Position numbers and translations under genes: made by a program. 64,000 nt of DNA from Stichopus chloronotus (lineage: Eukaryota; Echinodermata; Holothuroidea; Aspidochirotida; Stichopodidae): positions 6,218,820 to 6,282,819 of the forward strand of contig CM037843.1 of assembly GCA_021234535.1 (NCBI GenBank), written 5' to 3'. The notes under the pieces are model-generated. The model had not been told where the DNA came from. It did no database searches and saw only the letters and a program-made list of their open reading frames with translations. Below are positions 48,301-59,330 of the stretch, piece by piece (the stretch's first letter is position 1; each line of letters starts with the position of its first letter).

Positions 48301-51300
48301 TGATAAATGGTAATCCGTTGGATTGCATATATGTAACATTCTAACGTTCTTTTTTCCCTATGGTTCTGAAAAATACTTTCATACACAACTAGATGGACCA
48401 GAATGACATCAGGCTACCTAGTAACATAATGAACAAGTGAAGCGGAACATAACACGTGCGGTCTCTCCTCTGTGTGGCAAAACAGCTCTACCTTCAACAT
48501 CTGTCATACATACAATGCACACATAGTCTGAGAATTTGTTCTTTCAATCTCACATCTTCTTTGTGGAAGACATAAGTAAATGCAAGCATTTGATTTCTTG
48601 AGACAACCTGATGTAATATTCAGGGAAAACTGCATTCCAGCATTTTGTTTACGAGTTATCATCCTGAAAGTACCGTTGGACTTGGTGTTACACAGTTTCA
48701 TGGGAACACCTTTGGCCACTCAGAGTTTGGGCTTCACCTATTGTTCCATGACATTCTGGTTTATCTATGTCTATGGTCCTGCATAAAGAGTTACTGTAAA
48801 TGTGCATTAATTGTTGCCAAAGTTTATGTAGAGAAGAATTCATTGTTGTCAAGAAGTTAACTACAACAAGTGGACTTGACTGAAACAGAAAAGATTGGAA
48901 TAAGATTAAATCTCGAAGTATTTTGTGGTCCTTAGGATCCTTATGTTAGTAGGAAATTTGCAGCCTGATTAAGGTTTTCATGTGCCATGGACTGACACAT
49001 ACAACCAAAGAAGAATAATTGTCTTTGAGGTTGCGAATAAAACTGTTTTTGGTTTTTATGGTAATTGTGACCTTTGTAATCATGCAGGTGTGTGTCTATG
49101 TCTGTGTGTATGCATGTATTTATGTTTGTGATGGATTGATAGATATTTTAAATGCTTTCTTTTCTAGCAAGTTACAAACTTTAAGACACAGAAGTAAAAG
49201 GACATAATTGACATTGCTCTTTCAGGATCGGAGTTTGAGGATATCAGGACAATTTGATGACTTCACATACTGGAACCTTCAGACTCCACCTTCAGAACAA
49301 GACAAAATTGCAAGAGCTCTTCAGTGGGCTAAATTGTCATCTGTGGTAAGAAGTTGCTCCTTCTTGTGCCTGGCTTGGCTTATTTAATTTGCAAGTAAAG
49401 TCAATTGATATTTCTAAGACATCAGTGATTGGTTTCGATGAAAAGAGAAATCTATGCAGTCAGGATTGCGTGTGTGTGCATGTGTGTGCATGTGTGCAAC
49501 GTATTAAGAGGAAGGGTGCTACTGTTTTTGGTGGAGGTCAAAGGTTATCTGAGGTCAACAGAGGTCAAAAACTGAAAAAAAAACAAAACACAATATCTCA
49601 AGATAGGAATGGTCGATACTTCCATACTTAGTGTGTGAGCTGGTCATATTGAGAAGAACAAACATTTTGTTTGTGGTGGAGGTCAAAGGTCATCTGAGAT
49701 CACCAGAGCTGAAATACTGATAATCTTGTTTACACAATATCTAAAGGTAGGAATCATTGAAACTTTTGATATTTAGTCTGTGAATGCATCACATTAAGTG
49801 GAAGCCTGTTGTTTTTGGTGGAGGTCAAAGGTCACTCAGGGTCAAAGGGGTCAATTTATTACAGTTTTATGGACATGGTATTGTAAGAAGGGAAAGCATC
49901 TACAGAACTGACATGGAGTTTGAAGCTGTGACGTATAAAGCAAAACTAGCCCACTGTTTTCTGCTGAGGTCAACAGTTATTTAGGGTCAACTGGTGTCAA
50001 GTTGTGAAAACCTTGTAAACATTAAGAAAGCTTGGACCGATCTCATACTTGATTTTCAGTCGCACCCTATCGTTCGAAGTCAAAATTCATTTGGGGTCAA
50101 CATATCCTCACTGTATGCAATATACCAGACACTGAAAATACTCACAAGTGAATCATTGAAACCATGATGTCTTTTGACTTTCTGATTTTAATCATAAGTT
50201 TGGTTGATGAAAGTGAAACATAGGCAGTCTTGATTGCATATTGGTGTCTATGTGTGTTTGTGATACCTACCTTGAAAACACAATGTCTCAAAGAAGAGAA
50301 GCTTAGATAGATCTGATATTTAGTGGGTAGGTATACCACATTTAGTCCAAACTACATTGCTTTTAGTGGAGGTCAAAGGTAATTTGAGTAGGAGGCAAAT
50401 TGTGTAAACCTTGTAGTGTGATATGTGAAGGGGGAAAGCTTGAATAGATAGTATATTTGTTATGCAGGTGTATGACACTGAGTACGGTACAAAAACCCCA
50501 GGTTATTTTTGGTGGAGATCACAGGTCATTTGATGGTCCACAGATGTGATTGTGAATTTTACAGAAACCAGCATTTTTGGAAGAAAAATGGAATCAAAAG
50601 GTTAAACTGAAGTTGCTTCTTTTTATAGCAGAAAAATAGCTTTGTGTAAGGTAAATATGAACTCTGCTGTCAATACTGAAGGGAAGATTAATAATGGCAA
50701 AACAAGAAAGGCCAATGTTTTGCTGTCATTGAGGTGTATTGTTGAGGGGTATATCAGCAAACACATATGGTATGAAAGTTTTGTTATGGTGGACAGGGTT
50801 GTCACCAGACCATTTTGAGAGCCGGGTAATTTGTGATCGCCGTCCTGGGGGGCGGGGTCTAAGGGAACATCCCCTTTGAAAAATTTTTGCGGGTTGGAGA
50901 GTGCTTAGATGTAAAATGGTGCACTCTAGATTATAAATTATGAATTCGGTACTTTGGTTTCGACCAGTGTGGAAATGTATAAGCTGAATTTGCCGTTTTG
51001 TGGTAAAAAAGGATAATCACTCAGAATTCTAAAGAAATCTAACAATTTTATTCAGTTAAGGTACGAAATTTGTGCCGGGCGGTGATGCTGAAATTGACGG
51101 CGAGTGCAGGCCGGAGATTTTGAGAGCTGGGTAGCACCGCCTGGCACTGCCCGGCGTGGTGACAACCCTGATGGTGGACATAAGGGCACATGCAAGATGT
51201 AAAGTTCCTTAGAATAATTTGCTACCTCAACAAAATTTTGTTTTTGGTTGATATGCTGTCATATCTTTTCTTGACATGTCAGAGAAATTTGCGCTAGAAA

Positions 51301-52424
51301 TGTCTTGTTACTTTATGAGAATGTTGCTTTCTTTTGAGGTACCGACTAACTCAACTCAATCAACATCTTGGAGTAATTTGTCAGATTGCCAGGATGCCGT
51401 GTTAGATATAACTTACCTCGACAAATTTTTGTTTTTGTCTAGATGTTGACTTGTGCTACTTTGACATCATGGAAATATTTGTTGTGATGTTGAGATACTG
51501 TGTTACAAATAACTTGTTATCTTGACAAAAAACAAAATTTTTTGACCAAACAATATTTTATTATTACGTTTTTTTACGTTTTTTTTTCGAAGAAGCCATT
51601 TTGACAATTGAAAAATTTTTCTGAGATGTCAAATAGTGAAGTTGGTTTCTTGATCAAAAACAAACTTGTGTGGAGATGACAGGTAATATTCTAATGCAAT
51701 ATCTTTACATCTCATGTGTCCCTCTATGTCCACCATACTTTCTGCCACTGTTGGTTATTTCAAGCTCTGTTTATTTGATTTGGACCAGTGCAACAGTTTG
51801 TAATATTTTCTAGCTATAAGTTTATAAAATAGCACATTGCTCATCACCCCTTTTACAATGCAACATGTTTTGCAGGGAATCACCACGGTTACATGTAGTA
51901 ACAGATTATGTCTTTGGAAAAGGAAGATTCAATCCAGCTAAAATGACGAGTTGCATCTCTGAAGTTGTTTTCCATAGTAACCGTCATAATGGTGTATCCA
52001 GAGAGTGATGCCCATAGTCATCATAAAATCAAATCAAACCAATTCTACCCTAAGAAAAGTTACTTTTCTACTGAAATTGCTTTTGAAAATATTTCATGGT
52101 CAACATAATTTTCTTTAATTAGTCTAGGTTGCAAAGTGAACTGTTAACATGAAGTGTGCCAAACTCTCTGGAGTCAGTTGGTTCTATGTAAATTAGTGTA
52201 AGATACAGTAGATGATTCAGGTTTTTTTTTCACCTACCCTCAGTGCCTCCCCTTTGCAAGAGTGATCAAAGTTTCTCTCTTTAACTATCAGAGGACTACC
52301 TTCTGTGATTCCACGTGTAGGCCATTCATTGGAATGAAAACTTCTCTCTCTCTGACAGATTCACGCACCCGTGTCCGAGGAAGAGAATAGCAGTCCCTCC
52401 AGCAGTGTAGAATTCAGCAGGTGA
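42243..52424 (+). CDS. RNASEH2C: Ribonuclease H2 subunit C, whole gene span (5 exons)
   Basis: Spliced plus-strand gene, exons 42243-42393, 43983-44051, 45190-45233, 49226-49345 and 52359-52424. Phases are 1, 1, 0, 0 and the sum is 149 residues (human RNASEH2C is 164). Subunit C interlocks with subunit B to support the catalytic A subunit; the complex removes ribonucleotides from genomic DNA and RNA from RNA:DNA hybrids in the nucleus. Conserved segments in order: RVHLLPC, FFTTIIQEG, ATFRGRELRG with LPVPDGFKG, then DDFTYWNLQTPP with a C-terminal ALQWAKLSSVIHAPVSEEE. These match human LHLLPC, FFTPAIRQG, VSFRGRCLRG, FTLWGLETIP and ALTWPSLAAAIHAQVPED. Introns 3 and 4 are filled with a tandem satellite. 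Confidence 0.95.
42404..42490. repeat. (TATG/TATT)n microsatellite in RNASEH2C intron 1
   Basis: Runs of TATGTATGTATT starting about 10 bp after the exon 1 donor; they create false tyrosine-rich frames on both strands. Confidence 0.95.
43539..43623 (+). repeat. dispersed repeat, copy 2 (RNASEH2C intron 1)
   Basis: Diverged copy of 38121-38204 in the same orientation. Confidence 0.8.
43983..44051 (+). CDS. RNASEH2C: RNASEH2C exon 2: FRGRELRG strand
   Basis: 69 bp, phase 1 to phase 1, acceptor cctctttcag, donor TTTAAAG|GTAATT. Encodes GCTATFRGRELRGRTLPVPD and GFK, matching the family segment FRGRCLRGEEVAVPPGLVG. Confidence 0.94.
45190..45233 (+). CDS. RNASEH2C: RNASEH2C exon 3: short GIILQE segment
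   Basis: 44 bp, phase 1 to phase 0, acceptor gtggttcacag, donor GACCAT|GTAAGT. Encodes GIILQEPNRPFIEDH, equivalent to GYVMVTEEK in human. The variable loop that follows in human is much shorter here, which explains most of the length difference. Confidence 0.9.
47615..47880 (+). repeat. about 265-bp block duplicated in direct orientation, copy 1
   Basis: Shares long runs with 48084-48350, including GGCACTCCATTATC, AAGAAGGGGATTTTCAG, GTCATAAATTAAAAAA and TGAGTGAGGCACAT. It sits between satellite units and shows a higher-order duplication of satellite plus spacer. Confidence 0.9.
48084..48350 (+). repeat. about 265-bp block duplicated in direct orientation, copy 2
   Basis: Second copy of the block at 47615-47880, displaced by about 470 bp, with roughly one difference in ten bases by eye. 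Confidence 0.9.
49226..49345 (+). CDS. RNASEH2C: RNASEH2C exon 4: FDDFTYWNL core
   Basis: 120 bp, phase 0 to phase 0, acceptor attgctctttcag, donor TCTGTG|GTAAGA. Encodes DRSLRISGQFDDFTYWNL, then QTPPSEQDKIARALQWAKLS and SV, aligned with human [20 protein letters not shown] and onward. The exon sits between two halves of the 145-bp satellite array. Confidence 0.95.
49346..52358 (+). other. RNASEH2C intron 4
   Basis: Holds a TGTGTGCATG microsatellite (about 49470-49500), the second part of the 145-bp satellite and the MITE at 50794-51170; the rest is unremarkable. Confidence 0.85.
50794..51170. mobile_element. hAT-type MITE with perfect 8-bp target-site duplication
   Basis: A 377-bp element in RNASEH2C intron 4. 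The ends are CAGGGTTGTCACCA and its exact reverse complement TGGTGACAACCCTG. The direct flanks are ATGGTGGA at 50786-50793 and ATGGTGGA at 51171-51178, an exact 8-bp duplication as hAT transposases make. The interior is GC-rich near both ends (GAGAGC-GGGTA subterminal copies in inverted orientation) and has no coding potential. Confidence 0.9.
52359..52424 (+). CDS. RNASEH2C: RNASEH2C exon 5: C-terminal tail and stop
   Basis: 66 bp including TGA at 52422-52424; acceptor tctctctgacag. Encodes IHAPVSEEENSSPSSSVEFS and R. IHAPVSEEE aligns with the human C-terminus IHAQVPED; the serine-rich tail is extra. Confidence 0.93.
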   Translation: MHAPVSEEENSSPSSSVEFSR

Positions 52425-53139
52425 AGACCGACCACCGCATAGCATGCACCGGCAGATGGATGAGTTGAACCAAGCTGTGAAGCAATACTGTAAAATGCTC
52501 TCGGAATATAGGAACAGAGCAATTCAGTAGTTGAATTGCCTCTGGGAGTTGTTGACCACCGATTAAATTGTTGGATGATGGAGGTAGGGTGTGGCTTCTC
52601 ACTCCCTTTATGCTGTGTCTGTTATCACCTCAAGCCAATGGATGTCATCATACAAACTTGCTTATGGTGTAAGATTGAATTTCTGTCATCCTTAAGGATT
52701 TAGCGATAGCGTTCGTTGGGTTTTCGCTATGCACATAAATTTTGAAACCTTCGCCGTGCTGGATTTAGGATCGGGTCTAAAATTTCCTGCATTTATTGTC
52801 CCCTCCTCCTCTCCTTTGCCCGATAATCCAGTATTGAGTAGCGTTTCCACGGGTAGCCTGAGTACCCAAATGGCATTTTATTACTTGGATACAAAATTAT
52901 TACTGGATTCCTTTATAAGGTAAACATCAACAGAACCTCTATGTGACCATACTGTGTCAGATTGCCAAATTTCACATAACCATACACAGCAAATAGTTTA
53001 AAATGGAATTTCCTTTCTTTTTCTCAAGAAATGCAGGTGGTCCTTTTCATGAGAAGGTATAGGCAAGTGTATGTAGTGCACTAGTAAGATGCCTCCACAC
53101 AAATGTGATGTACAGTAATATGGAAGTGCCACTGTAAAC

Positions 53140-53145
53140 AATAAA
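53140..53145 (+). promoter_or_regulatory. candidate polyadenylation signal for RNASEH2C
   Basis: AATAAA in gtaaacaataaagctgcc, about 0.7 kb after the stop. Later hexamers occur near 54166 and 56588, so the real 3' end is open. Confidence 0.35.
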
Positions 53146-56100
53146 GCTGCCATTTTGGTACTCAATGAGTATGAGAAAAAAATTACCTGATTCCAAGTCT
53201 AAGGAATCAATGAAAGCACTAGTATTAAGTAACATCCATTTTGCAAGATTTAAATATGTGGTTTACCATAGTTAACTTGAAGGTAGTCTTTAACCACTTT
53301 GCAAACTGTTTGGACCAAGTGCTCTTTTGTTACACTGTGTTTTCAGACGACCGAAGAAATGTCTCCCTCTATTGCTCTTCAAATAACCAAAGATGGTAAA
53401 AAGTTGAGCAAGAAAATTAATGCTGGTTGGCACAAGAGTTGGACTACTATGATATCTCCAAAAGGTTGGATTACTGGCATGCTGATCTGATTGTGAAGAA
53501 TTCTTGTCCAGATGGTCTTGTTAAATGTTTACAGTGTTCTTTCAAATACTACTTCTGCTTTTAGACTCAGAGACGTCTATGTTGTCGCTATGGTTATGTC
53601 ATAATCACTTACCGAAAGACCATGTGTCAGATATTTTGCTCCGATTGGTTAGATAACTCAGAAGAATATAGCAGTAATTTAGCATCACAATACCAGCCGC
53701 ACCTTTGAATAGGTGTTTTTGTTCGGTACAGCGCTGCAACGTAACCGCGAATGATGCTTGCTCCTAGAAAAGGTATTGCAAATTTGGGCAACTCTGTGTA
53801 TGAGTGAAGATATCCACATATGTTTTAGACATGGGAAGCCTTAAAGACCAAGTCACATGCATCTAGACTAGAGCTCCATTCAGAAGTCGCAGAGTGAAAT
53901 CCTGAATGAAAATCCGTTGGAATTGTGTTTCTGTCTATTGCCGTTTTTGCGATATGGCTTCTCAAAGTTTGACGAAAATGCAAAACAGAGGATGTGGGGT
54001 GTTGCGCAGTGTCAGTATTTCTTTTGTTAGGCCTTTACATTTTATCTCTTTATTACTTAATTACTGGGGTTTCGCATTGGTAAGTCATATCAGTATTTCT
54101 AAAGAAGGCAATACATGCTTTCAAAATAAAACCCTCAGAGCATGTAAAATTCTCAGTTGTTCTTGAAATAAAGGTTAAGTACTAAAACAAATGCCTTATA
54201 AGGTGCGTCCCTACCTAGTTGTCACAAATTTGCATATGCTTATTCATGATGCAATTGTAAAAGAGAAATTTGTTAGTAAAAATGGTCAATGTTCGAAGGA
54301 TTTCCATGAAATTTGTGACTATTTTCAACATTTTTAATGAGAAATTTGGTCATTACTCCAAAATGTGTTTTTCATGTCATATGTAGTTTAAATTGCATAC
54401 TTGAAAAGAAAAAAGAATTGAAATCTATTTGCAGGCCTTGAATGGAAAAAAAAAGGAGTTTAATTTGATGTTGAAAACAATTTCATAGAAGTGATCAAGT
54501 GCATGCAAGGTATTTACAGTACTAGAATCCAGACAAATTTTCACCATGTTTTATTTGAAACAGAGGAATCATGTGCGTGCATTGTGAGAATTATTGCTCA
54601 CATGGCACCTGCAAATACCAAAGATCAGAGAACTTCAAAGATGGCAGCATGCAAACACCACATTTTGTTGTGAATCAAAGATTCAAATACAGGCATTTTT
54701 TTCTCAGCTAATATTTTTGTTTCTCAGTAGAATCACTGATCAGTCACCAGTTTGAAGAGAATGAGTTGGTGTATATCATCACATTTCTTGTGGATTTGAA
54801 AGTCAGAATGGCTATGTGGCAGTGAAAAATTACAGTTAAAATGAAAGACTAACACGTGGTGATCACCAACACTAAATTTCATGTTCATATGTTATTTTAC
54901 TTTTCAAGATATTGCAATTTGAAAGTTCATAAAAAAATCAATCAGGATGCTGCCATTCTTAGATTGTGATGTTATAACTTGGCCACTTGTTAGTTGAAAA
55001 GCTTTTTTTTTATTATTTGACAAATAGTTTTAGCAGTTATGCATCTATCCAAATCAGAGTACTAATTCGATCATTGCATGATACACCTCAGTAATTCAAG
55101 TGCACAAGTGTATATGCATTCATGAAAACTATAGGTGAGGCAAAAAAAAAAGAAGTAAGAAATACATTTTAATTCTGCTATCAGTGGTTATGTGACATCA
55201 TCTTGGACTTACGCAAGTCTGTTTACTCAAGTCACATTCACCTGATACAAAAATGGCAGCAACCTTTTTTCTGAATTTCAAAAGTGCATAACTTGGGAAG
55301 GGACAAATATTTTTTAATGAAACTTTGAGAAGTGTTATGCTAAACACTTCTGCTTTATATTTTATAAAGATATTCCCACGGATTTGTTTTTCTGATTCAT
55401 ATTTTTGAAGTTGTCATTTATAGTTCACCTTAAAGAATTAAATTCATAAATGTATTTAGTTTTGTCAGTCTCAAATTTGCAATCTAGAATATCATGGAAA
55501 GTTAGTCAGTGTATTAAAGGATTACAAGTTCATATGAGATTTTGTCATGAAGTTGTACTTAGAAATTTGTATCGGAAGTGGTGAATATTATATACTGTGT
55601 GTTTACAATTTGCTCAGCATTCATGTAAAAATACCATGAAGGTCAGATAGAAGTTAGTCACATTCAGTGTTTGCACAACCTTTCCAAATCTTTTAGGGAA
55701 TGTCCTTCTTTGCGAACAATTTGGGGTGGATTTGTGTGGAAAGAGAAAGCAAACAATCATCAAGTATATGTTTTATGATAGATTGACTAATTCTAGCTGG
55801 TGATACTGTAGGTTTTTTAAACCAAGTCGCTGTCGGGTCTCCGACTAAGCTTTGTTTATTGCCGTTGAAAGCTGAGGATAAAGGCAGAAAATAACTACTA
55901 ACCAGATTCCATACAGTTCTGAAGTTGTCATGATTTATTACATGCAAATTTTTTACTCAAATTTTTTTCTGACAGATTTTTTCTTGTGGGGAGGAAATGG
56001 CACAATGCCCCAGCTAAATGCAAACATTGGTTTCACTGAGTTTTATTGAACCTTTGGAAAGTAGAAAAAGCCAAGAAAGCATTGAAATACAATGTTCATA

Positions 56101-58739
56101 CATAACTAGATCACAGTTACATCACAGACTTAGAACCAAGAGTCCTTATATTGTAATAAGAGTCCTTATATTGTACTATGCTCCTTTGTGCACTAGCCCT
56201 TTATGGATAAATCTTCCTCATTATTTTTCTTTGATGGGGGATTGATGATCAAGTTAGCAGATAAGACCTAATGTAGTTTAGAGAGAAGCATCATTATATT
56301 GTTTCAAACTGGTAAGAAGCCCTAGAATCTACATAGCCTCAGTTCTTCCTTCTGTGTTATTTGCCATTCTACTTCCCATTCAGTCAAATTTTGGTGTATT
56401 TTTTTCTGTAATTGCTGACATGTAAATTTAAATTTTCCTACCCCATCGCAGAAGGTCTAGGGTCTGGCTGGAAGATTTTATTTGTAAATTAACTTATAAT
56501 TCAAGTTGGTATCTTTATTCAGCTTGAAGCCAGTTTTTCAATATTTAATATTATATTGAAGAAAAAAAGCTTTGAAAAATCTTGAGAACAATAAAATGGG
56601 ACTGATGTCATGTAACACACGGCTAGGCCGTCGTCGTGATATGTTTTCTGTTGTTTTGGTCAATCTGCATGTTCCTTCATTGAAATCAGAACATATTCTG
56701 CACTGTTGACTTTCTTGTATCATAACTAATAAATTACATTTTGGAGGATATGACTTGTTTTCATTTTTATGTCAGCTAGTGTTTTGTTTTCTCATTTATA
56801 CCATCATAGCTGTGACTTAAAAAAGGGGGAGGGAGGGAGAAAAGGGGAATCAAACAATGAAAGGTGGAAGGATTCATCATAATGTAACCTCCTGCATTAA
56901 GGCGACAAAACTCAATACCAAAAAAAAAAATGCACATGCTGCCAGAATTGAGTAGCCAAAGTTTCTCTGGAAAATGCTGAATTGAAGGGTGAAATCTATC
57001 TGCATTTTATTATAATCCATTGCATCCATTATGTGATGTACATAATATTACATGTGTTGTAGCGCATTGTGTACAGTGTCATATGCTTGTCTTTACACAT
57101 TACATCACGTCACTAAACTGCCTTTGTGTGATATACCTAGTCTGTACTAAGTAAATACCTGGTAAATACCTGCTATTCAGTTATGTCCTCATCCCTTATT
57201 ATCCCTTGTTCTCTTATTCTCATGTTTTTTCAACTATAAGCAGGGAGCTGTTATTTAGATGGAGAGCATACAGAAAATTCAGTTAATGCTAATTCTTGAA
57301 GAACCCCAAAGTAAGTGAAGATAAGTTGTGCAATTCGCTCAGGGGTGTATCTTTCCTTTTTTCGTTGCTTCCAGTTCAATATCACCTAGCAGGTATCATT
57401 TAAGTCAGCTAATCCTTTAACAAGAAGCTCATTCAGAACAATGCTTTGATGTGTAGGTTTGTACTGCCAACACTTAAAGAACAGATGGCATGCAACTCTA
57501 AACGACTGTTATATTGAAATGAATGAGTACCTTTAGTGCATTTCTTTAGAAGTCAGCACATGGAAATTAACTACAAAGATGAAAGTCTTATTTTTTGACA
57601 AATGGTGAGAAGCTTCCTTAAGTTTCCAGAAATGGCTTTCCATGGTTTGATATACAACCCAAAAATTGCGTCATCATATGCGTCACGGAGCGTCGAAAGG
57701 CCAAAAGCTATTTCCGTGATGACTGGCAATGGCAGTCGGGAAAGTCACAGTGAAGTTCTGTTCCTGTAGCAGACGACATATATGTTATTATGTTCACTTC
57801 CTATTCTGGTGTAAGTCCTTAGAAATGTCAAGAACGATAAAAGAACATATTTGGATGTGACCTTGGGGGCACAAACCTCACTTCAAAGCATGTTCTCTCC
57901 ATCAACATAAGTTCTCTGCTCTATGTAATGACATAATTACAAGTCATCAGACTGGAGGGAAGGGGAGGTTGGCAGAGATGGAAGCAGCAGACTAGCATTC
58001 TGTATCATACGACATCACACATTGGCATCCACCTTGAGTAACAATTTACTTGTGTAGCAAGTATGATCGTATTACACACTTTCCATCATCCATATAGTAG
58101 GCAGTTTAGCCAAACTTACCAAAATTAATGCTTGCATGGGCTTGAAAAAGTTATGTCACGATTATCACTTCACTCAATCTTGCTCAAAGTCTTCCCATTG
58201 CACATTGTGTAACAATGAAAACATAACGAACAAATATATGCACGTTTCGCGCTCTATAGGTCAGCGGAATGTCTTTTCAAAGTATCTAAGTTAGAACTAA
58301 TTGTGTTTTGATCTGTACACTGCAGTTTACGATCTGCACACCGACATCCTCTGCCCCAAGTGCTAGCTGCCGAGTACTGAGGTCAAGTGACAAGTGCCAG
58401 TAGTCGGTTACTACTGTATATAGTGTAGTAAGTTACATTAGTAATGTTGATTATCATATAACGTTAGTCCTTTGCATCAGATTACAGAAGTGATTCATCC
58501 ACCTCTCACATCGTAAATATTGCAATGCTCTATTAGTCATCTAATACTTAACGATATACTGATGATGAAGATCACATGAGCCAAGCTCATGATTTCCATT
58601 GGTAATCATTTGTTAATCATAGTATGATAAAATGTTTTGTTTTCGTGTGTTTCCTCTATCGTTAGCTCGAGGCCTCTACTGTTTCTTGTGTTAGGACCAG
58701 CATCATTTTATCGTCAGTAACGTGTATTGTTAATGACCA

Positions 58740-59330
58740 TGTTAAGGTTAGGCTAATACAACGGATTCCTGTGTTATGTGTAAGACTAAGAGTTAAACAT
58801 AGGCTAGGATGTAATCTACAATAGTATGTATTGCTCGATTTCTCTATTTAGGCCTAGACTTATTAGGCCTAAAAGGTATTGTTTATCTTTGTTGCATGTG
58901 CATGTAACATTAGCCCAGGAAAGGTGCAGCCATAGTCTTGCTTAGCTACTAGCTAGGCTAGTAGCTAGGTCTAGGATTATGTCAGTCTTATTACTTAGCC
59001 TAGGCCTAGCCTAATTTCCCTAGGTTAGGTGTAAGTTAAGACCACAGGGTGTTTGTTACTTAGAAGTTTTGCCTACATGCCTAGCCTAGGCCCCTGTTAT
59101 ATATCTTAACAGCCCCTTACTCCTTAGGCCCTTATGTTCATGCCAGGCCTACAAGGCTAGCGCTTACCAGTCAAAACGTCCTCTTGCAAAACCTCCTGTC
59201 ACTAAATCATCCCTCGGTTTAATAGTTTATAACAGCTATTACTTTAGGCCTACACTGGTTATTACTCTCTTTTAAGTCAGTTTTCAGGAAATTTAGGCCT
59301 ACTGTATACTACAGCGGTAATTTCTATGCA
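58740..59330. repeat. TAGGCCT/CTAGGC-rich low-complexity stretch
   Basis: Dense short words TAGGCCT, CTAGCCTAG and TTAGGCCTA over about 600 bp; no frame and no unit length. Such words are scattered through the whole window. Confidence 0.7.

Larger units (their letters stand above)
42394..49225 (+). other. RNASEH2C introns 1-3 (with exons 2 and 3 inside)
   Basis: Intronic parts are 42394-43982, 44052-45189 and 45234-49225. They hold the microsatellite, one dispersed repeat copy, a possible 52-bp cassette exon at 45444-45495 and the larger half of the 145-bp satellite. No other gene. Confidence 0.8.
46320..50560. repeat. tandem satellite, about 145-bp period, spanning RNASEH2C introns 3 and 4
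   Basis: The word GTCATTTGAGGTCAAC (with variants) recurs at about 46346, 46491, 46684, 46827, 46971, 47142, 47289, 47434, 47920, 48062, 49543, 49689, 49831, 49975, 50377 and 50525; most spacings are 142-148 bp. Each unit also carries CTTGTAAACA, ATATCTCAAGAAGGGAAGCTTGGA, CATATTTAGTGT and a CACATTGAGTACAAGA-like word. Longer spacings come from small internal expansions (GGACATA runs at 46560-46640) and from a duplicated unrelated block. Exon 4 and unrelated flanking sequence separate two sub-arrays. Confidence 0.93.
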
